Source of the DNA: Bicyclus anynana
Lineage: Eukaryota; Arthropoda; Insecta; Lepidoptera; Nymphalidae
DNA: 64,000 nt
NCBI RefSeq assembly: GCF_947172395.1
Contig: NC_069104.1
Span: 7,157,355 to 7,221,354, forward strand
Direction: 5' to 3'
The notes under the pieces are model-generated. The model saw nothing but the letters and a program-made list of their open reading frames with translations, did not search any database and had not been told where the DNA came from. Of the stretch, positions 9,840-22,148 are shown one piece after another (positions within the stretch are counted from its first letter, which is position 1; every line of letters begins with the position of its first letter). The position numbers were made by a program, and so were the translations under genes.

Positions 9840-11110
9840 ATCTGGTGGAGACTGAACCTTTTACTGAAGAATCTCTTTTATGATCTCAAATCTTTTAGAT
9901 GTCACCAAGGACAAAGTAAATGATCGCAATCACTATATTTATTTATTAAAACTTAATATATTACTGTATATTCAAAATAGTATTATACTGTAGTGCAAAG
10001 CACGTAATGAAGTAACGGACTAGTCAATCATTTAAGAATTTTTCGTATAGTAAACTAAGTATTTTAACAATATTGTTAGATGTAGCACTTATTAAATGTG
10101 GGTGACCAAAACCTACTCCGAATTTTAGAATAAGTAACACTTATATTAGAGAGTTAATGTAGACAAGAGATAAAATATATGAAGATATTTATTAAAATAT
10201 ATATATTAAATGTACGTAAAAAGTCGTTAAAGCGATAAAACAGAAAGCAAGTAGTGAGAATTTGTGTGAATATAGAAGATTTCAGATAACTATTGTATTT
10301 TACACTAGTCCCTGTAGTATTTTTACTAACCTTTTGTACTTCCGTACCTTTTTAAATCTTGTGTACATACTTGATAATTGTAAACTATAGTACAGTTATA
10401 AGATTAACTCACAGAAACTATCACACGTAAGGTGTATTGTCTTGTTTCAAATACTAGTCATTGGTAATATAATTATTTAGGAATAATTCACTAGTTTACT
10501 TATTTAGATCATTTATTGCTGTTACTTACTTATTTTTTGTAAATGGAAAATGTTTATTAACGTTTTATTTGAGATTTCTAAAATTCTAGTCAAAGTAATG
10601 AATATATTTTCATTATTATTGATTAGTTTACTTAATCAGAGCATTTATAGCGGTAACGTGTTTTTTGGAAATAAATTAAATATTTATGTATTAGTTGAGA
10701 TCTCTAGAAGTTTAATGAAGTATTATAATTAATAAAATTCGCAAGTTCAAGTTAAGCATTTTATTGCTGTTAATTGATTTTTGTAAATTAAAAATAATGA
10801 AATATTAACGTTTTAGTTGAGATTTCTAACTCTCACTTGCCGAATCTCTGAACAGGCTCACTGTTGAAGACGAGCTCCTTTCAGAATGAGAGGTTTTAGT
10901 TGAGATCTAGTCAAATACTAGTAATAAATATAATTAATTATTATTTAAATAGTTTACTTATTTGGAACATTTATTGCTGTTAAATGTTTTTTCTTAAATT
11001 AAATATTAGTGTTTTAGTTCAGATTTCTAAATCTAGTCAATGTAGCAGTAGGTGTTTTATTGTGATAATGTTGTTAAATATTTCAAGATTTTTATAAAAA
11101 GCCGTTTATT
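9840..11110 (+). other. 3' UTR and flank of the guanylyl cyclase gene
   Basis: This AT-rich tract has no further coding signal. Possible poly(A) signals are ATTAAA at 9945 and AATAAA at 10670; the true end cannot be chosen from sequence. From about 10440 to 11060 there are three degenerate copies of a 210-250 bp unit centred on TTTATTGCTGTTA (10512, 10759, 10969) and TTTTAGTTGAGATTTCTAA. The second copy carries a SINE-B fragment. Confidence 0.5.
10845..10897 (-). repeat. SINE-B fragment
   Basis: GGCTCACTGTTGAAGACGAG and CTTTCAGAATGAGAGG match the SINE-B 3' block in reverse. It sits inside the second degenerate repeat unit of the cyclase 3' flank. Confidence 0.55.
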
Positions 11111-11510
11111 TTATAGTTTATATGTGTAATTATTTCCAGTTCCTTAGGATGTATTCAAATTAACCGCCATATGGAAGTTTAGGTAAATGGTGATTTTAAA
11201 AAAATATTTTTAAACTTTAATGATAAAAATATTATATTTTAAAAATGAAGCTTTTATTTTATTGCTCTAACATATATTACCACTTTTCTAAGAAAATAGT
11301 CCAGACTGGATATATATTTTTTAGTTTAAGAGTTGCAAAGATTAGCTACCGACTATATCGTCAGACCATGGTACCATATAAATGCATTGTAATTATACGA
11401 AAGTATTTTCAGTTCATGGCAATTCAAGAAGCTTTTCTTACTTGACTTCCATGATTTTTCCTCGTTCATATATGAGTATGTCTCGTTTAATTTTCTTCCG
11501 ACTCTATCTT

Positions 11511-11641
11511 CAGTGGCGTGCACTTCATAGATGCTAAATTGCGTTGACTACCCTGAGGACTCCTGTATTTAAAAAAGAATTTTCCATTTTTTTAATTTGT
11601 ACGTATTGTGCCTACCCTATTTAACCCATTGCACGCCACTG
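11511..11641. mobile_element. Small MITE with 12-bp perfect terminal inverted repeats
   Basis: CAGTGGCGTGCA (11511-11522) and TGCACGCCACTG (11630-11641). Flanks show CTT on both sides. The end motif recurs near 25590 (TTATGCACGCCACTG). Confidence 0.7.
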
Positions 11642-12940
11642 CTTCAGACCATGGCATTGTAATTAAATAAATTAAAGTAGGTATTCTAAATTTGAATTCA
11701 ATGTAACTTCAAGAAACTGTTCTAATTTGGTTTCCTTTTTCTACTCGTATACTGATAGACTAAGACCCGAGTTCACCGACTTTCATTTAAACGGCGTTTA
11801 CAAAACCAGCCTGTCAAATATTAAACGTAGTTTGAACAATACTTAGGAAAGTAGAAAGTGTCAAAGCTAGGAATTGATTGACTTATGGTATGAGACAATG
11901 AATGATTTCTGATATTAAAAATACACTCTTTTATAATTTTACGGGTCCTTTGCATTTTGGTAGTTGAGAGAGAAACTTCACGAAACTTGCGAGCATTACA
12001 AAAACCTAGCCTACAAATATATCTGTCAAAGACGTCATAACCGGAGAATGACCGGTGTATGCAAGCTCGGTTAACATAACCATCCGATTTACGTCCTTAA
12101 CCTATGGGCTGTGGTGAACAGGTAATTTAGACTAAACGGCGTTTAACTTATTTAAACGGTTGATTATGTTTAAACGAATGTCGGTGAGCTCGAACCTAAG
12201 TTGAATAAAAGTTAGTAAAACGTTACGTTCTAATAAGACACCATGTTACAGAATAACTGAGCTGTTTCGCAACATATGGCGGTTAGTTTAGAAATTATCT
12301 GTCGTAACACGAATAAAATATGTGGGTAAATAAATGTTTAACGCATAATGTTTCTCTTTCATTTATTTCATTGCTAGGCGTCATATATGATTGTCATAAA
12401 TCCTACAGGACCATTTTAAATGAGGATATTTTCCAAGATAAAATAAAGGAGCAATTAATATTTTGTTAATACAGGGCATAATCTATTTACATACTAAAGG
12501 AGAATGCCCACTGACCAATACAACGTCGGCCTCGGGAACTCAGCTAAGGTACCCCCCTATAAAAGTATATGGAGATGATGATATGTTGTATTCGTATAAA
12601 TAAGGATCTGAATGTTTAATAAGAGTAAGTTTCTTGAAGATTTTTTTTTTATTATTCTTGTAGCTCAAAAAGTTCACCAAAGCGGCGAAGTAACATTTCA
12701 AGCTATATTATTTTTTTACATTATTTATTTCTGTTACTAAAAAGCTTAACAGACAAGCCTACGAACAAACAAACTAACGTTATGTCTTGTCTTGTCGTAC
12801 AACTCAGGCTGTATGGTCAACGGTATTTGCCTGTTGGAAAGAAATGAAGATGAATTAAAAATTTCGTAAGACGTTGTAACAAACATTTTTTGATATAGTT
12901 ATGTTTTCTTTTTCTCGTTTTTTAGACTAGTTTTCTAGTT
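11642..12940. other. Gene-free stretch
   Basis: No coding signal seen. AACATATGGCGGTTAGTTTA near 12270-12290 is an inverted partner of AAATTAACCGCCATATGG near 11157-11174, so the pair may mark the ends of an old 1.1-kb element. Otherwise AT-rich unique sequence. Confidence 0.3.
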
Positions 12941-12944
12941 TTTA

Positions 12945-13075
12945 ACCGACTTCCAAAAAGGAGGAGGTTCTACATTCGGCTGTATGTATGTTTTTTTTTA
13001 TGTATGGCCAACGATATTTTCGTCATTTGTGGACCGATTTTAAAAATTCTTTTTTTTTAGATATAAATAAATTGT
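12945..13075. mobile_element. AACCGACTTCC-type element fragment (MITE-5)
   Basis: TTTAACCGACTTCCAAAAAG and GGAGGAGGTTCTACATTCGG at one end, then CGTCATTTGTGGACCGATTT. Shared with 25797-25850, 32560-32695, 61146-61533 and others. Confidence 0.65.
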
Positions 13076-13187
13076 CGAATGGTTAGGATAGGCCATGGCT
13101 GGGGATGGACACTTCCTTTTCAGCCAAATCGGTTCAATTGATGCAGCGTGAAGGACTAAATAAAAATAGGTAAGTACCAACAGTAGT

Positions 13188-13246
13188 GCAAGGTGCTGGA
13201 ATGGCGGCCTCGCACCGGAAAGCGCAGTGTTGGTCGACCCCTAACA
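13188..13246 (+). mobile_element. RTE-like LINE fragment
   Basis: Encodes VLEWRPRTGKRSVGRP in the frame seen in larger copies (52683-53134), then meets a SINE-B insertion at about 13248. Confidence 0.7.
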
Positions 13247-13247
13247 C

Positions 13248-13566
13248 ATCATCATTATCAACCCATAATCGGCTCACTGCTAAGCTCGAGTCTCCTCTCA
13301 GAATGTGAGGGGTTAGGCCAAATAGTCCACCACGCTGGCCTAATACGGATTGGCAGACTTCACACTCGCAGAGAATTAAGAAAATTTTATGGTATGCAGG
13401 TTTCGTCACGAAGTTTTTCCTTCACGGTTTGAGCCACGTGATATTTAATTTCTTAAAATGCAGACAACTGAAACGTTGGAGGTGCATGCCCCAGTCCGGG
13501 TTCGAACCCACACCCTCTGAAATTTCCATATTCGAAGAGGTCATATCCACTAGGCTATCACGGCTC
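13248..13566 (-). repeat. SINE-B, full-length
   Basis: ATCATCATTATCAACCCATA at the tail end and CCACTAGGCTATCACGGCTC at the tRNA-like head, with GGGTTCGAACCC as box B complement. Inserted into the RTE fragment just upstream. Confidence 0.9.
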
Positions 13567-14065
13567 TTTACGGACCTACAGTAATAGATACCAGTAGCGA
13601 AGACTGAAATTTTCTCGTAGGTAACCCGTTCATGTGTTTTTTTTTAGTCTGAATGTGTTTTTGATTGAGTACGTTAAATTATGTATACGTCCGTAAAATT
13701 CGTGGATTTTTAAAAGGTAACCCGTTAGGAACCATCGCCCCTGGTACCTATGTCAGCCACGGACAATCAACCTATTTAGGATATGTAGGTACCTAGTAGG
13801 TACTTATTTTTATATAGGTCAAACAATTTACTATAATTAGATTGGCCTTTCGGCGTGGAATTTCATTATGGTCCATTATCACTAACACAATTAATTCCAG
13901 GCTTGATGGACGGCGGACAATAAAACGAGTAATTTTATCAGTGGCTCCACATCTAACTGCAGAGTATTCGCTAAATAACGCTATAAACAGGCGTATTAGA
14001 GCAATGGGTGATAGCTGAGTAGCCATTAATGGTGGGATGGCGTAATGGTCGGCAAATATCTATGA

Positions 14066-14205
14066 CTAGCTGATGCCACGCGGTTACACCCGCGGTTAAA
14101 TCTGCCAATCCGCATTGGGCCAGCGTGGTGGACTATTGGCCTAACCCCTCTCATTCTGAGAGAAGACTCGAGCTCAGCAGTGAGCCGAATATGGGTTGAT
14201 GACGA
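14066..14205. repeat. Helitron end joined to a SINE-B tail
   Basis: 14066-14096 is a Hel-1 end (CTAGCTGATGCCACGCGGTT). It joins directly to SINE-B 3' sequence on the plus strand (ATCTGCCAATCCGCATTGGG to ATATGGGTTGATGA). Confidence 0.7.
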
Positions 14206-16064
14206 ACGAAACCATGTATCCTTAAATATGTACATGATGGAAAGAATAAGTTTCGTTTTAGTTGAACTTGTCATCCTTTTTATGTAAACTTTTTTACAAA
14301 TAGAAACACCGGAAACGGAAATAGAAATGTCAGAATTCTACGGAATTAATAACATGGCAAGTGACTATGCAGATGATGAAAGTGCGCTGATAAACGCCAA
14401 AAAAACGAAAACCTCGTGGCACACGCGGGTTTTTTATTTCGGCTTTTTGGCGGTTTTGGTGGTTTTGGTAAAATAATTCTTAATATATGATTGTTTCAAC
14501 ATCGGACTTGTAAACTATCATAATGTTTCCTGTGCAATGGAAATTTCCATATTTCCCCACAAAGGCGAAATATGTAAATTATTATACAAATATGCAAATA
14601 TTTACTACAACGGTAGAAATGCTTTATTTACTCGAATTCAATTTATTCATACAATGGTGTGAAGTTTTGGCTTTCTTGTACTTGTGCTTTCTTTTTTGGC
14701 ATATAGATTAAGCTAAGTCAAAACATAAAGGCTTTCGTTAGTCAAAGGACAATGGTCTATTTCAAAACTTGTTTTTGTTGACATATTTTTTGAGCGTCTA
14801 TGAATGAAAAAAAATATAAAATGATAGACAATTATTTAATTAAAAAGTTTTAATTAATACAAATGTAAAAGTGTACGACACTTCTGAGTGTGACTCCTAC
14901 TTTGGCCATCCTCCTTTAAATAACGTCTGAAAGAATTTAATCCCCGCACCAACACGCGTTCGCGCTTGACTACAATTACGTATTTTTATGGTCAATCGGT
15001 TTGCACTTGACTACATCATGCTTGAATGGATTAATTCGATCCAGGACGGGACGCGCTTGTCTAGTAGACTACAAGCCCTTTGAACAAAAATTACATGTGA
15101 AATGACCCAACGTGAAGTAGGCTTCGAAGGCTGTTACTATATCAAATAACTATGAACACTATGCCGTCATTTCTGAGCGGTACAGTGGTGATGGCGGACT
15201 TCCTGCGCACACACTCCAAAGTGTATTCGTTAAAAAACCAACAGACAAGCAGCATTACGATGGTACTGCAAAGTTTGCAATTTCGTTTACATCAATGATC
15301 TTGAAGGAAAAAGACTGCTGAACAAATCTAAGAAGATTATTTGCATGTAAGCAGTTTAGAAGCTTAGAAACTCTAATCACATTTTTATTTGTGAAAATAA
15401 TCTCGCAATTGTTATATTTTTATAAACCAAAATTGTATTTTTATCACGACACCGCAAACGCCAATTATAAACTGTGACGTCATTCGCTACAAGGGATCGG
15501 TTTGTGAAAAAATTTTTTCATTTATATTACATTTTTTACTGGTTTTTTACTAGTGACGGGACAAAATAAAATATAGCTTATAATACATCCTTAATCCTGT
15601 TTAAACACTGTTTACAAAAGAGGTAAGTAGCCTATTGGAAAAAAAAATTAAAATTAAGAATGACATGGCAATCAATTCTTTTATTTTTAATTAAAAACAT
15701 ATAAATTCCAGGTAAAATTCAAATGGGCAAGTCGGATGTTCTCATGAAATCCAATAACCGAAATGTCGCTCCAGTTTTTACGAAACTAAATGACGTATGT
15801 CTGAATCCGGCTCATATTCAGAGCCTGTAAAATTTATTTCATGTGCTGTAAGAAAAAAGTAGGTATCTCAAAATTTCGAGTTTATATTGTTTTAGATTTA
15901 ATACCGATTTTCTTTTAGCATGATTTAACCTAACTGCAAGGTAAGGTAAGGAGATGAGGCTAATGAGAATAAACTATATTATAATTATTATTCTAACAAT
16001 ATGTTAAGCACACCATTGACGATCAATTATTCTCACGTTTCTGCAGCACCCACTACTATAACTG
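14206..16064. other. Gene-free stretch
   Basis: Mostly unique AT-rich sequence. 14390-14470 is a G/T-rich tract with GGTTTTGGTGGTTTTGGT. Short GGTAAGGTAAGG is at 15939-15950. No convincing frame or known repeat otherwise. Confidence 0.3.
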
Positions 16065-16404
16065 ATCATCATCATATCAGCCGATGGACGTCCACTGCAG
16101 GACAAAGGTCTTTTGTAGGGACTTCCAAACATCACGATACTGAGCCACTTGCATCCAGCGAATCCCTGCGACTCGCTTGATGTCGTCAGTCCACTTGGTT
16201 GGATGTCGTCCAACACTGCGCTTACTAGTGCGGGTTCGCCATTCCAGCACTTTGGGACCCCAACGTCCATGGGCTCTTTAAACTATGTGCCCCGCCCATT
16301 GCCACTTCAGCTTCGCAACTCGTTAAGCTATGTCGGTGACCTTGGTTCTTCTGCAGATCTCCTCATTTCTGATTCGATCACGCAGAGATACTCCTAACAT
16401 AGCA
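16065..16404 (-). mobile_element. RTE-like LINE 3' end, frameshifted
   Basis: The reverse strand encodes the conserved C-terminal stretch (GHIV-R, VLEWRTR, WTDDIKRVAGIRW, QYRDVWKSLQK patterns) in changing frames. It ends in a (GAT)n tract. A dead 5'-truncated copy. Confidence 0.8.
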
Positions 16405-16893
16405 TTTGATTTGGAAGTGTGAGAATAAATTATCTTATTTAACTCAACCCCTAAAATTACTCTTATAGTCGGTATGATACCTAAACCATAACGAAACTTT
16501 AATAAAAACAGTTTCCAAAGGCTATCATAAAACAGCAATTTGGCCAGATTTACCTCAATAAAATCGCAATAAATATCTCACAATGTCGAAATCATCAATA
16601 TGTAGTTTGGGGGCGGAAATCTTTTATTAATGTACCTACGTCAATTTATGAAGAACCCTCTTTTCTTTAACCGACTTCAAAAAAAGTGGAGGTTATCAAT
16701 TCGTCGGAAATTATAAATACTGTTTTCTTACTTATAAAAGTTTACTGGTATAAAATGCTTTAACATTGAATAATCAAGATCTCAATGCTTTAGTGGTTGC
16801 ATTATGTATGGCCCTGACCTAAAAGTAAAATATGTAAACTAAGAATAATTTAATGTTTGTTGTTGCAATTCCACTGGTAATCTACAAAGAAAT
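16405..16893. other. Gene-free stretch with one MITE-5 end
   Basis: A MITE-5-like end, TTTAACCGACTTCAAAAAAA followed by GTGGAGG, is at 16668-16692. The rest is AT-rich. Confidence 0.35.
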
Positions 16894-17088
16894 GCCCCTG
16901 TAGCCAAGTGGCACGTCGATTCTCTTTCTACGATCGCAAACGCTTCGAAAACTAGGAAAATGTATGCGAATAACATTTGCTAACGACAGGTCACGTGATC
17001 AAGATTTGTCTTTCCCATACATTTTTCTAGTTTTCGAAGCGTTTGCGATCGTAGATAGAGAATCGATGTCCCATTTGGCTACAGGGGC
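16894..17088. mobile_element. MITE-2 fold-back element, intact
   Basis: Arms are GCCCCTGTAGCC...GTGG and its complement, each about 60 bp and including GATCGCAAACGCTTCGAAAA. The central part contains ACGACAGGTCACGTGATCAA. Other copies: 1743-1850, 30736-30846, 44447-44625. Confidence 0.85.
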
Positions 17089-17824
17089 TGGTTAGTGACA
17101 AAAATGAGCATGGCAGTACTTTGACGACACTACTGTCAAAACTCTACTGTTAAAAGAGTAAAGTGACTTACTAGTAGGTAAAGATAGATCTTCTTTTCTT
17201 CTCTAAGTAGTAATTCTTTACTTAACTGAAGATTAGTTTGGTTGCTTAAATGTTGTTGCAAAATCTCAGAAACTACTTACTGGTACGAATTGGAATTAAT
17301 CTATTTATAAATAAAGACTTTAAAACATCATGCTCTAACTTATATGACCGAAATTTCAAAGAAATATGCAGTGAAATGGGCTGCGCAAATTTACGCAAAA
17401 CTCGCTTACTACGGCATTGTTCACTTTTAAAAGTTCTAAAAGGGTTTCCACGCAGATGAAGTCGCGTGAATCCTTTAGTATTTTAAACTAAAGATACCAA
17501 AATATAGATATAAAATATATATATTTCGACTAAAAGGATTTTCTTTTACTTGAATACATTTCTTACTTGCACATACCTATAAAAATCTCGGGTAACATAA
17601 GAATCTACTAAACCTTTCTACATTTCTTTATAAAGCAAAGTACGTCTGAGTTTCATAATCAACTTGGGTGCTCTAAATTTTTAGCTTACTAGCATTTCCA
17701 ATTTAGCCTTTATATAGCTGTAGTGTGTGTAAAAAACATGTGAAAAGAATTGAATGTACGTACGTCAAATAAAATTTGTTACGATGCAATATAAAATGGA
17801 AGCTAACTTGGAAGAGATTGACAA
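17089..17824. other. Gene-free stretch
   Basis: Unique AT-rich sequence. The 69-codon frame at 17250-17459 has no family resemblance or splice context and I treat it as chance. Confidence 0.3.
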
Positions 17825-18000
17825 CTCATCTTCGACTCACTGTTGAGCACGAGTCTCCTCTCAGAATGATAGGGTTTAGGCTAATAGGCCACCACGCTAG
17901 CCCAATGCGGATTGGCATACTTCAAATCAAGAGAATTAAGAAAATTCTTAAGTATGCAGTTTCCTTACGATGTTTTTCCTTCACCGTTCAAGACATGTGA
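17825..18000 (-). repeat. SINE-B 3' part
   Basis: CATCTTCGACTCACTGTTGA to GATATTTAATTTCT, running opposite to the head-containing copy that follows. Confidence 0.8.
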
Positions 18001-18022
18001 TATTTAATTTCTATAGCATAAT

Positions 18023-18150
18023 AAATAATGATAGCCCAGTGAATATGACATCTGCCTTCGATTCGGAAGGCGTAGGTTCGAATCCGGTCTGGGGCATGCA
18101 CCTCTAACTTTTCAGTTATGTGCATTTTAAGAAATGAAATATCACAAAAT
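18023..18150 (+). repeat. SINE-B head part
   Basis: ATGATAGCCCAGTGAATATG (box A) and AGGTTCGAATCC (box B) through AAGAAATGAAATATCAC. It abuts the reverse copy, so the pair forms an inverted arrangement. Confidence 0.8.
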
Positions 18151-18637
18151 GTATACTTATTACTTATACATATTTATAATTTTATCAGTCCATGAATAGG
18201 TTCAAAGGAAAATATGGAATAAGAAATACCGAAACTTATTACCGAAACAACCTGAAAGGAAATACTTGTTTTATTATCGCAAAATAGATTTGGTCCCTTC
18301 CCGGACTCCGGGTCCTATTGACATTTTATGAACTACGGATTAAGGTCTTAAGATTTATGTAGGGTTCTTAAACGAAATACTGATAATAATACAGTAAGCA
18401 GTGTATTAAATAGTAAAAAAACTAGAAGGGTTATTTATGATTCGAAATCGGATATCACAAAAACTATTTATCGTACGTACTTACACGTGAAATATATACC
18501 TTTTTAAATGAAAACTTGCAGAATCAATGGGATTCCAACCCACAGCTCCCTACCTAAAAATAATAGGGGTAGGGTAGGAGTAGGGAAGGAGTGCACAAAA
18601 GTCAAAGCGAAGCTTAACCGCTAGTCACTCTAATCAC

Positions 18638-18767
18638 TCGAATGAAAGTTTGTGTGTAAGTATTTTTGTCTCTCCTTTACGCTGCTGCTACTGAAGCAAT
18701 TTAGCTGAAATTTGGAATGCAAATAGGTTTTACTCTGGATTAACAGATAGAATTCTTTCATCCCGGA
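18638..18767 (+). mobile_element. Hel-2 fragment interrupted by SINE-A
   Basis: CTGCTGCTACTGAAGCAATT, GCTGAAATTTGGAATG and TTTTACTCTGGATTA match 62280-62400. It is cut by the poly(T) of the SINE-A that follows. Confidence 0.65.
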
Positions 18768-19064
18768 TTTTTTTTTTTATTCTTTACAAGTTAGCCCTTG
18801 ACTACAATCTCACCTGATGGTAAGTGATGATGCAGTCTAAGATGGAAGCGGGTTAACTTGTTAGGAGGAGGATAAAAATCGAACCGGAACGCTAAATCGC
18901 TTGGCGGTACGTCTTTGCCGGTAGGGTGGTAACTAGCCACGGCCGAAGCCTCCCACCAGCCAGACCTGGACAAATTAAGAAAATCTCAATCTGCCCAGCC
19001 GGGGATCGAACCCAGGACCTCCGTCTTGCAAATCCACCGCTCATACCACTGCGCCACGGAGGCC
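18768..19064 (-). repeat. SINE-A, full-length
   Basis: Starts at poly(T), then TACAAGTTAGCCCTTGACTA. Ends at the tRNA-like head CCACTGCGCCACGGAGGCC, with GGGATCGAACCC as box B complement. Confidence 0.92.
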
Positions 19065-19511
19065 GTCAAAAACTGTATTACACAGATTAATTTCATAAAC
19101 TTCCCACTCAATATATTTTAGCGTTAGATAAGCCTTTTATTGAAAAGGGTTCTAAGCGCACTGTCCTGGGGCGTTCTATCGAAATTTAACGTAGGTATAT
19201 CTTACTGTGCGACTCAACTCAGTGACTTTATAAAAGCGCTCGGGTCCGAATTTATTTCGTGTAGTGATTTCGACAGCCGTTAAAAGTTTCGCCCGAGGAG
19301 AATCGAAGTTTTCTCGTTAAATTAACAATTTTGCCGCCGTGTCAACGAAAAATAATAAATCGTACAACTTTTAGAGATTTTGACATCAAAGTTATTCTTG
19401 AATATTTTTGATATTCGCTTCTCGGAGTAAAATATAAGGAACTTCGGTTGTTTGTGTGTAGATTTCTAGAAGGTTATTAATTAGTTAGTCAAAGCTGGGA
19501 TTCGAACCTAG
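19065..19511. other. Gene-free stretch with a TATA-like sequence
   Basis: TATAAAAG at 19229-19236 is followed by GCGCTCGGGTCC. The next 150 bp is fairly GC-rich (CGCCCGAGGAG), but no coding frame follows. Confidence 0.25.
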
Positions 19512-19797
19512 TCATCATCATCATCATCATATCAGCCGTTGGACGTCCACTGCAGGACATAGGCCTTTTGTAGGGACTTCCAAACATCCCGATACTGAGC
19601 CGCCTGCATCCAGCGAATACCTGCAACTCGCTTGATGTCGTCAGTCCACTTGGTGGGGGGTCGACCAACACTAAGCTTTGTAGTGTGAGGTCGCCATTCC
19701 AGCACCTTGGGACCCCAACGTCCATCGGTTCTTCGAACTGTGTGCCCCGTCCATTGCCACTTCAGCTTCGCGACTCGTTGAGCTATGTCGGTCATTT
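19512..19797 (-). mobile_element. RTE-like LINE 3' end
   Basis: One open frame on the minus strand reads ITDIAQRVAKLKWQWTGHTV, then RRTDGRWGPKVLEWRP and TKWTDDIKRVAGIRWMQAAQ, ending in (GAT)n. 5'-truncated and without the catalytic reverse transcriptase domain. Confidence 0.88.
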
Positions 19798-20560
19798 ATT
19801 TCAAGGATCAAAAACCTATACCAAGTATGCATTAACTACATTTTTATAAGCTATTACCTACTCGTACCTATTTCATAAGATTTTTCACAGACAATATCTC
19901 ATTTTTCTGCATTATTCTATGAGACGCAATCGTTAGGTATTATCCAAATAACATTCCATGCTAGGATTTTAAATACTAAACTATTTGCGGATTCTGGCGG
20001 TTATTTAATACCAAATAATATTTAATGGGCGAAGATAAGAACCAACTATAACAACTCTTGGCCCGTTTCCAAATATCGAGAACGCTTAGCGGTAATGATT
20101 TACTAGAACAATGAACCTTTTAGTAATTAATTGAATCAGTAGTTAATTAATATTGACATCTAGAGATCGAACTTCGAGACCAAAGTTTCTAGTTGCTTTG
20201 AAGACAAGGATTTGTAAGTTTGCAGCTAAATTCATTATAGTTTCTGGTTTACGACAGATACACTAAGAAAGAAAAATGCGTTTCCGCATTTTCCGTCCGC
20301 ATGAAATTTAGTTTTTCACAAATCCCTCGGGAACCACGGACTTTTCCAAGTAAAATCCAGAGTTAAATCTATTTATGAGTTTACCACCGCAACTTGCTTA
20401 TAGCTGCTTCCAGCTCGATGACTTTTTTGTTGGACCTTTAAAGTGCGTGCGTTATATGTTGCTCGGTCTAGTCGTCGGGGTTAGCAGCGGAATCTCTGCC
20501 AGAAATTCTTAACACCCCTTGTCCCGCCGTTACCGTAACCGCTGCCAGAGCCAGGATTAG
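19798..20560. other. Gene-free stretch
   Basis: Unique, AT-rich. TTTTTCACAAATCCCTCGGG and ACCACGGACTTTTCC near 20310-20345 look like a Hel-2 internal remnant. Confidence 0.3.
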
Positions 20561-20810
20561 TGGGGCTGCGTGGGACTAGGGGCTGTGTTTTTTTTTTCCG
20601 TCCATATAAAGTTTTGCCCAGTACTAACCACGATGGCCATGTGGGTTGGTCAGCGCAGTGCTAGATTACTCGCGCCGAGATTACTAGCCTGTGGGAATGG
20701 ATATACCGCCATTCATCGGTCCATCTGCAGGGTGCCCCACGAGCAGGTGAGGTTGGCAGTTGGGGAGACTGACTGGTACTAGCCTCCCACTTACACCCCC
20801 TTATAATTAT
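20561..20810 (+). other. GC-rich island of unknown origin
   Basis: GTGGGTTGGTCAGCGCAGTG to GGGGAGACTGACTGGTACTA is much richer in GC than its surroundings. It contains a 70-codon frame I do not recognise. Could be part of a retroelement or a gene remnant. Confidence 0.35.
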
Positions 20811-21252
20811 TATTAGGTGTGAAATGACTAGTGATTTATACCCTCATTTTTAATTTGTTAGTTGGTAAACATTATACTTCGAGGTGAACTGTAGTAACCT
20901 GTAGTAGAGGTTTATAGATGTGCAAAGATAACTAAATAGTAAAGTGTTAATTTGATTGTCATATTAAAGTTACAAAGTAAGGGCAATATAACCATCGTAA
21001 ACATAAACTGTAACCGATGTTTTGCGGGCCATGTAACAACCGTAAGAGCCTCGGGGGATAAAACGACAAAATGTTCGCCGCACGTGGAATGGGCCTACAA
21101 AAGTTTAACTGCAATACTTAACTTTATTATGTAGATAAATTCATCCACAGTGCTTTCCTATAGGAAAGAGGATATAGAGTTTAGAGTCACCACGTTGTTC
21201 CGATACGAGTTGGCGTTGGTAGACTCTTATCATCATGAACTTCACGCACGCA
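20811..21252. other. Gene-free stretch with a MITE-3 remnant
   Basis: GTGAAATGACTAGTGATTTA to GTTAGTTGGTAAACATTATA (20818-20880) is one MITE-3 arm. No coding signal after it. Confidence 0.4.
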
Positions 21253-21440
21253 GAGAATCAAAATTTTCGTGAATAACATCGTGAGGAAACCTGAGAATGT
21301 TCTTAATTATCTAGGTGTGTGAAGTTTACTATTGCGCATTGGGCCAGCGTGGTGGACTATTGGCCTAACCCCTCTCATTCTGAGAGGAGACTCGAGCTCA
21401 GCAGTAAGCCGAATATAGGTTGATAATGATGATAATGATA
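21253..21440 (+). repeat. SINE-B, 3' part
   Basis: AACATCGTGAGGAAACCTGA to ATATAGGTTGATAATGATGA. Confidence 0.85.
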
Positions 21441-21590
21441 AGAGTTTACCAACGACAGGTGAAGGACACAACCTTTTGAACCAGCCAAATTATTATTATT
21501 TATTACGGTCCTTCAATTTTACAACAATTGGTGCTAAAAGGGCGGTTGGTACTATAATTCCTACAGCGGGCATACATATACATACATATA

Positions 21591-21803
21591 TCTATACTAA
21601 TCTATACTTATAATTAATATTATAATTCTGAAATGTTTGTTTGTTTAATTGAACGCGCTAATCTCAGGAACTACTAGTCCGATTTGAAAAATTCTTTCAG
21701 TGTTAGATAGCCCATTTATCGAGGAAGGCTATAGGCTATATTTCATCGACGTATTCCTTCTGGAACGGGAACCATGCGAGTGAAACCGCGCGGCGTCAGC
21801 TAG
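21591..21803 (+). mobile_element. Hel-1 non-autonomous Helitron
   Basis: Begins TCTATACTAAT after an A and ends GGCGTCAGCTAG before a T, as expected for Helitrons (5'-TC, CTAG-3', A/T insertion). GC-rich CCGCGCGG lies just inside the 3' end. Confidence 0.8.
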
Positions 21804-22019
21804 TTTTACTATAAAAAACATAACACAGAAAATTGAACGTAAAAGTTGGATTAAACCGTTAATTCCGTTCATACAAGCTTGCCTGCATTAACAATTCGCT
21901 CCAACTCTTTAATAACATATTAAAGAAATTGGGTCACTGTATGAATGTTTTATACCTTGAAGTAAATTACTGAAAGAAAATTTTATAATCTAGGCAATTG
22001 TAGGTACTATTATCATAAA

Positions 22020-22085
22020 CTACCTCGTTAGTTCAGTGGTTAGCCAGTGACTTCGAAGCACAAGGTCTTTGGTTCGTGTATGTAT
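22020..22085 (+). repeat. tRNA-like SINE head, third type
   Basis: CTCGTTAGTTCAGTGGTTAG has a box A shape and GGTCTTTGGTTCGTG a weak box B. It does not fold into a good tRNA. Followed by T-rich sequence. Confidence 0.4.
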
Positions 22086-22148
22086 TTCTTTTCAGCTTTT
22101 CTTTTTTTTTTCAGTATAAATTTTCTATCCGAAGCTGGGTATTGTTGT

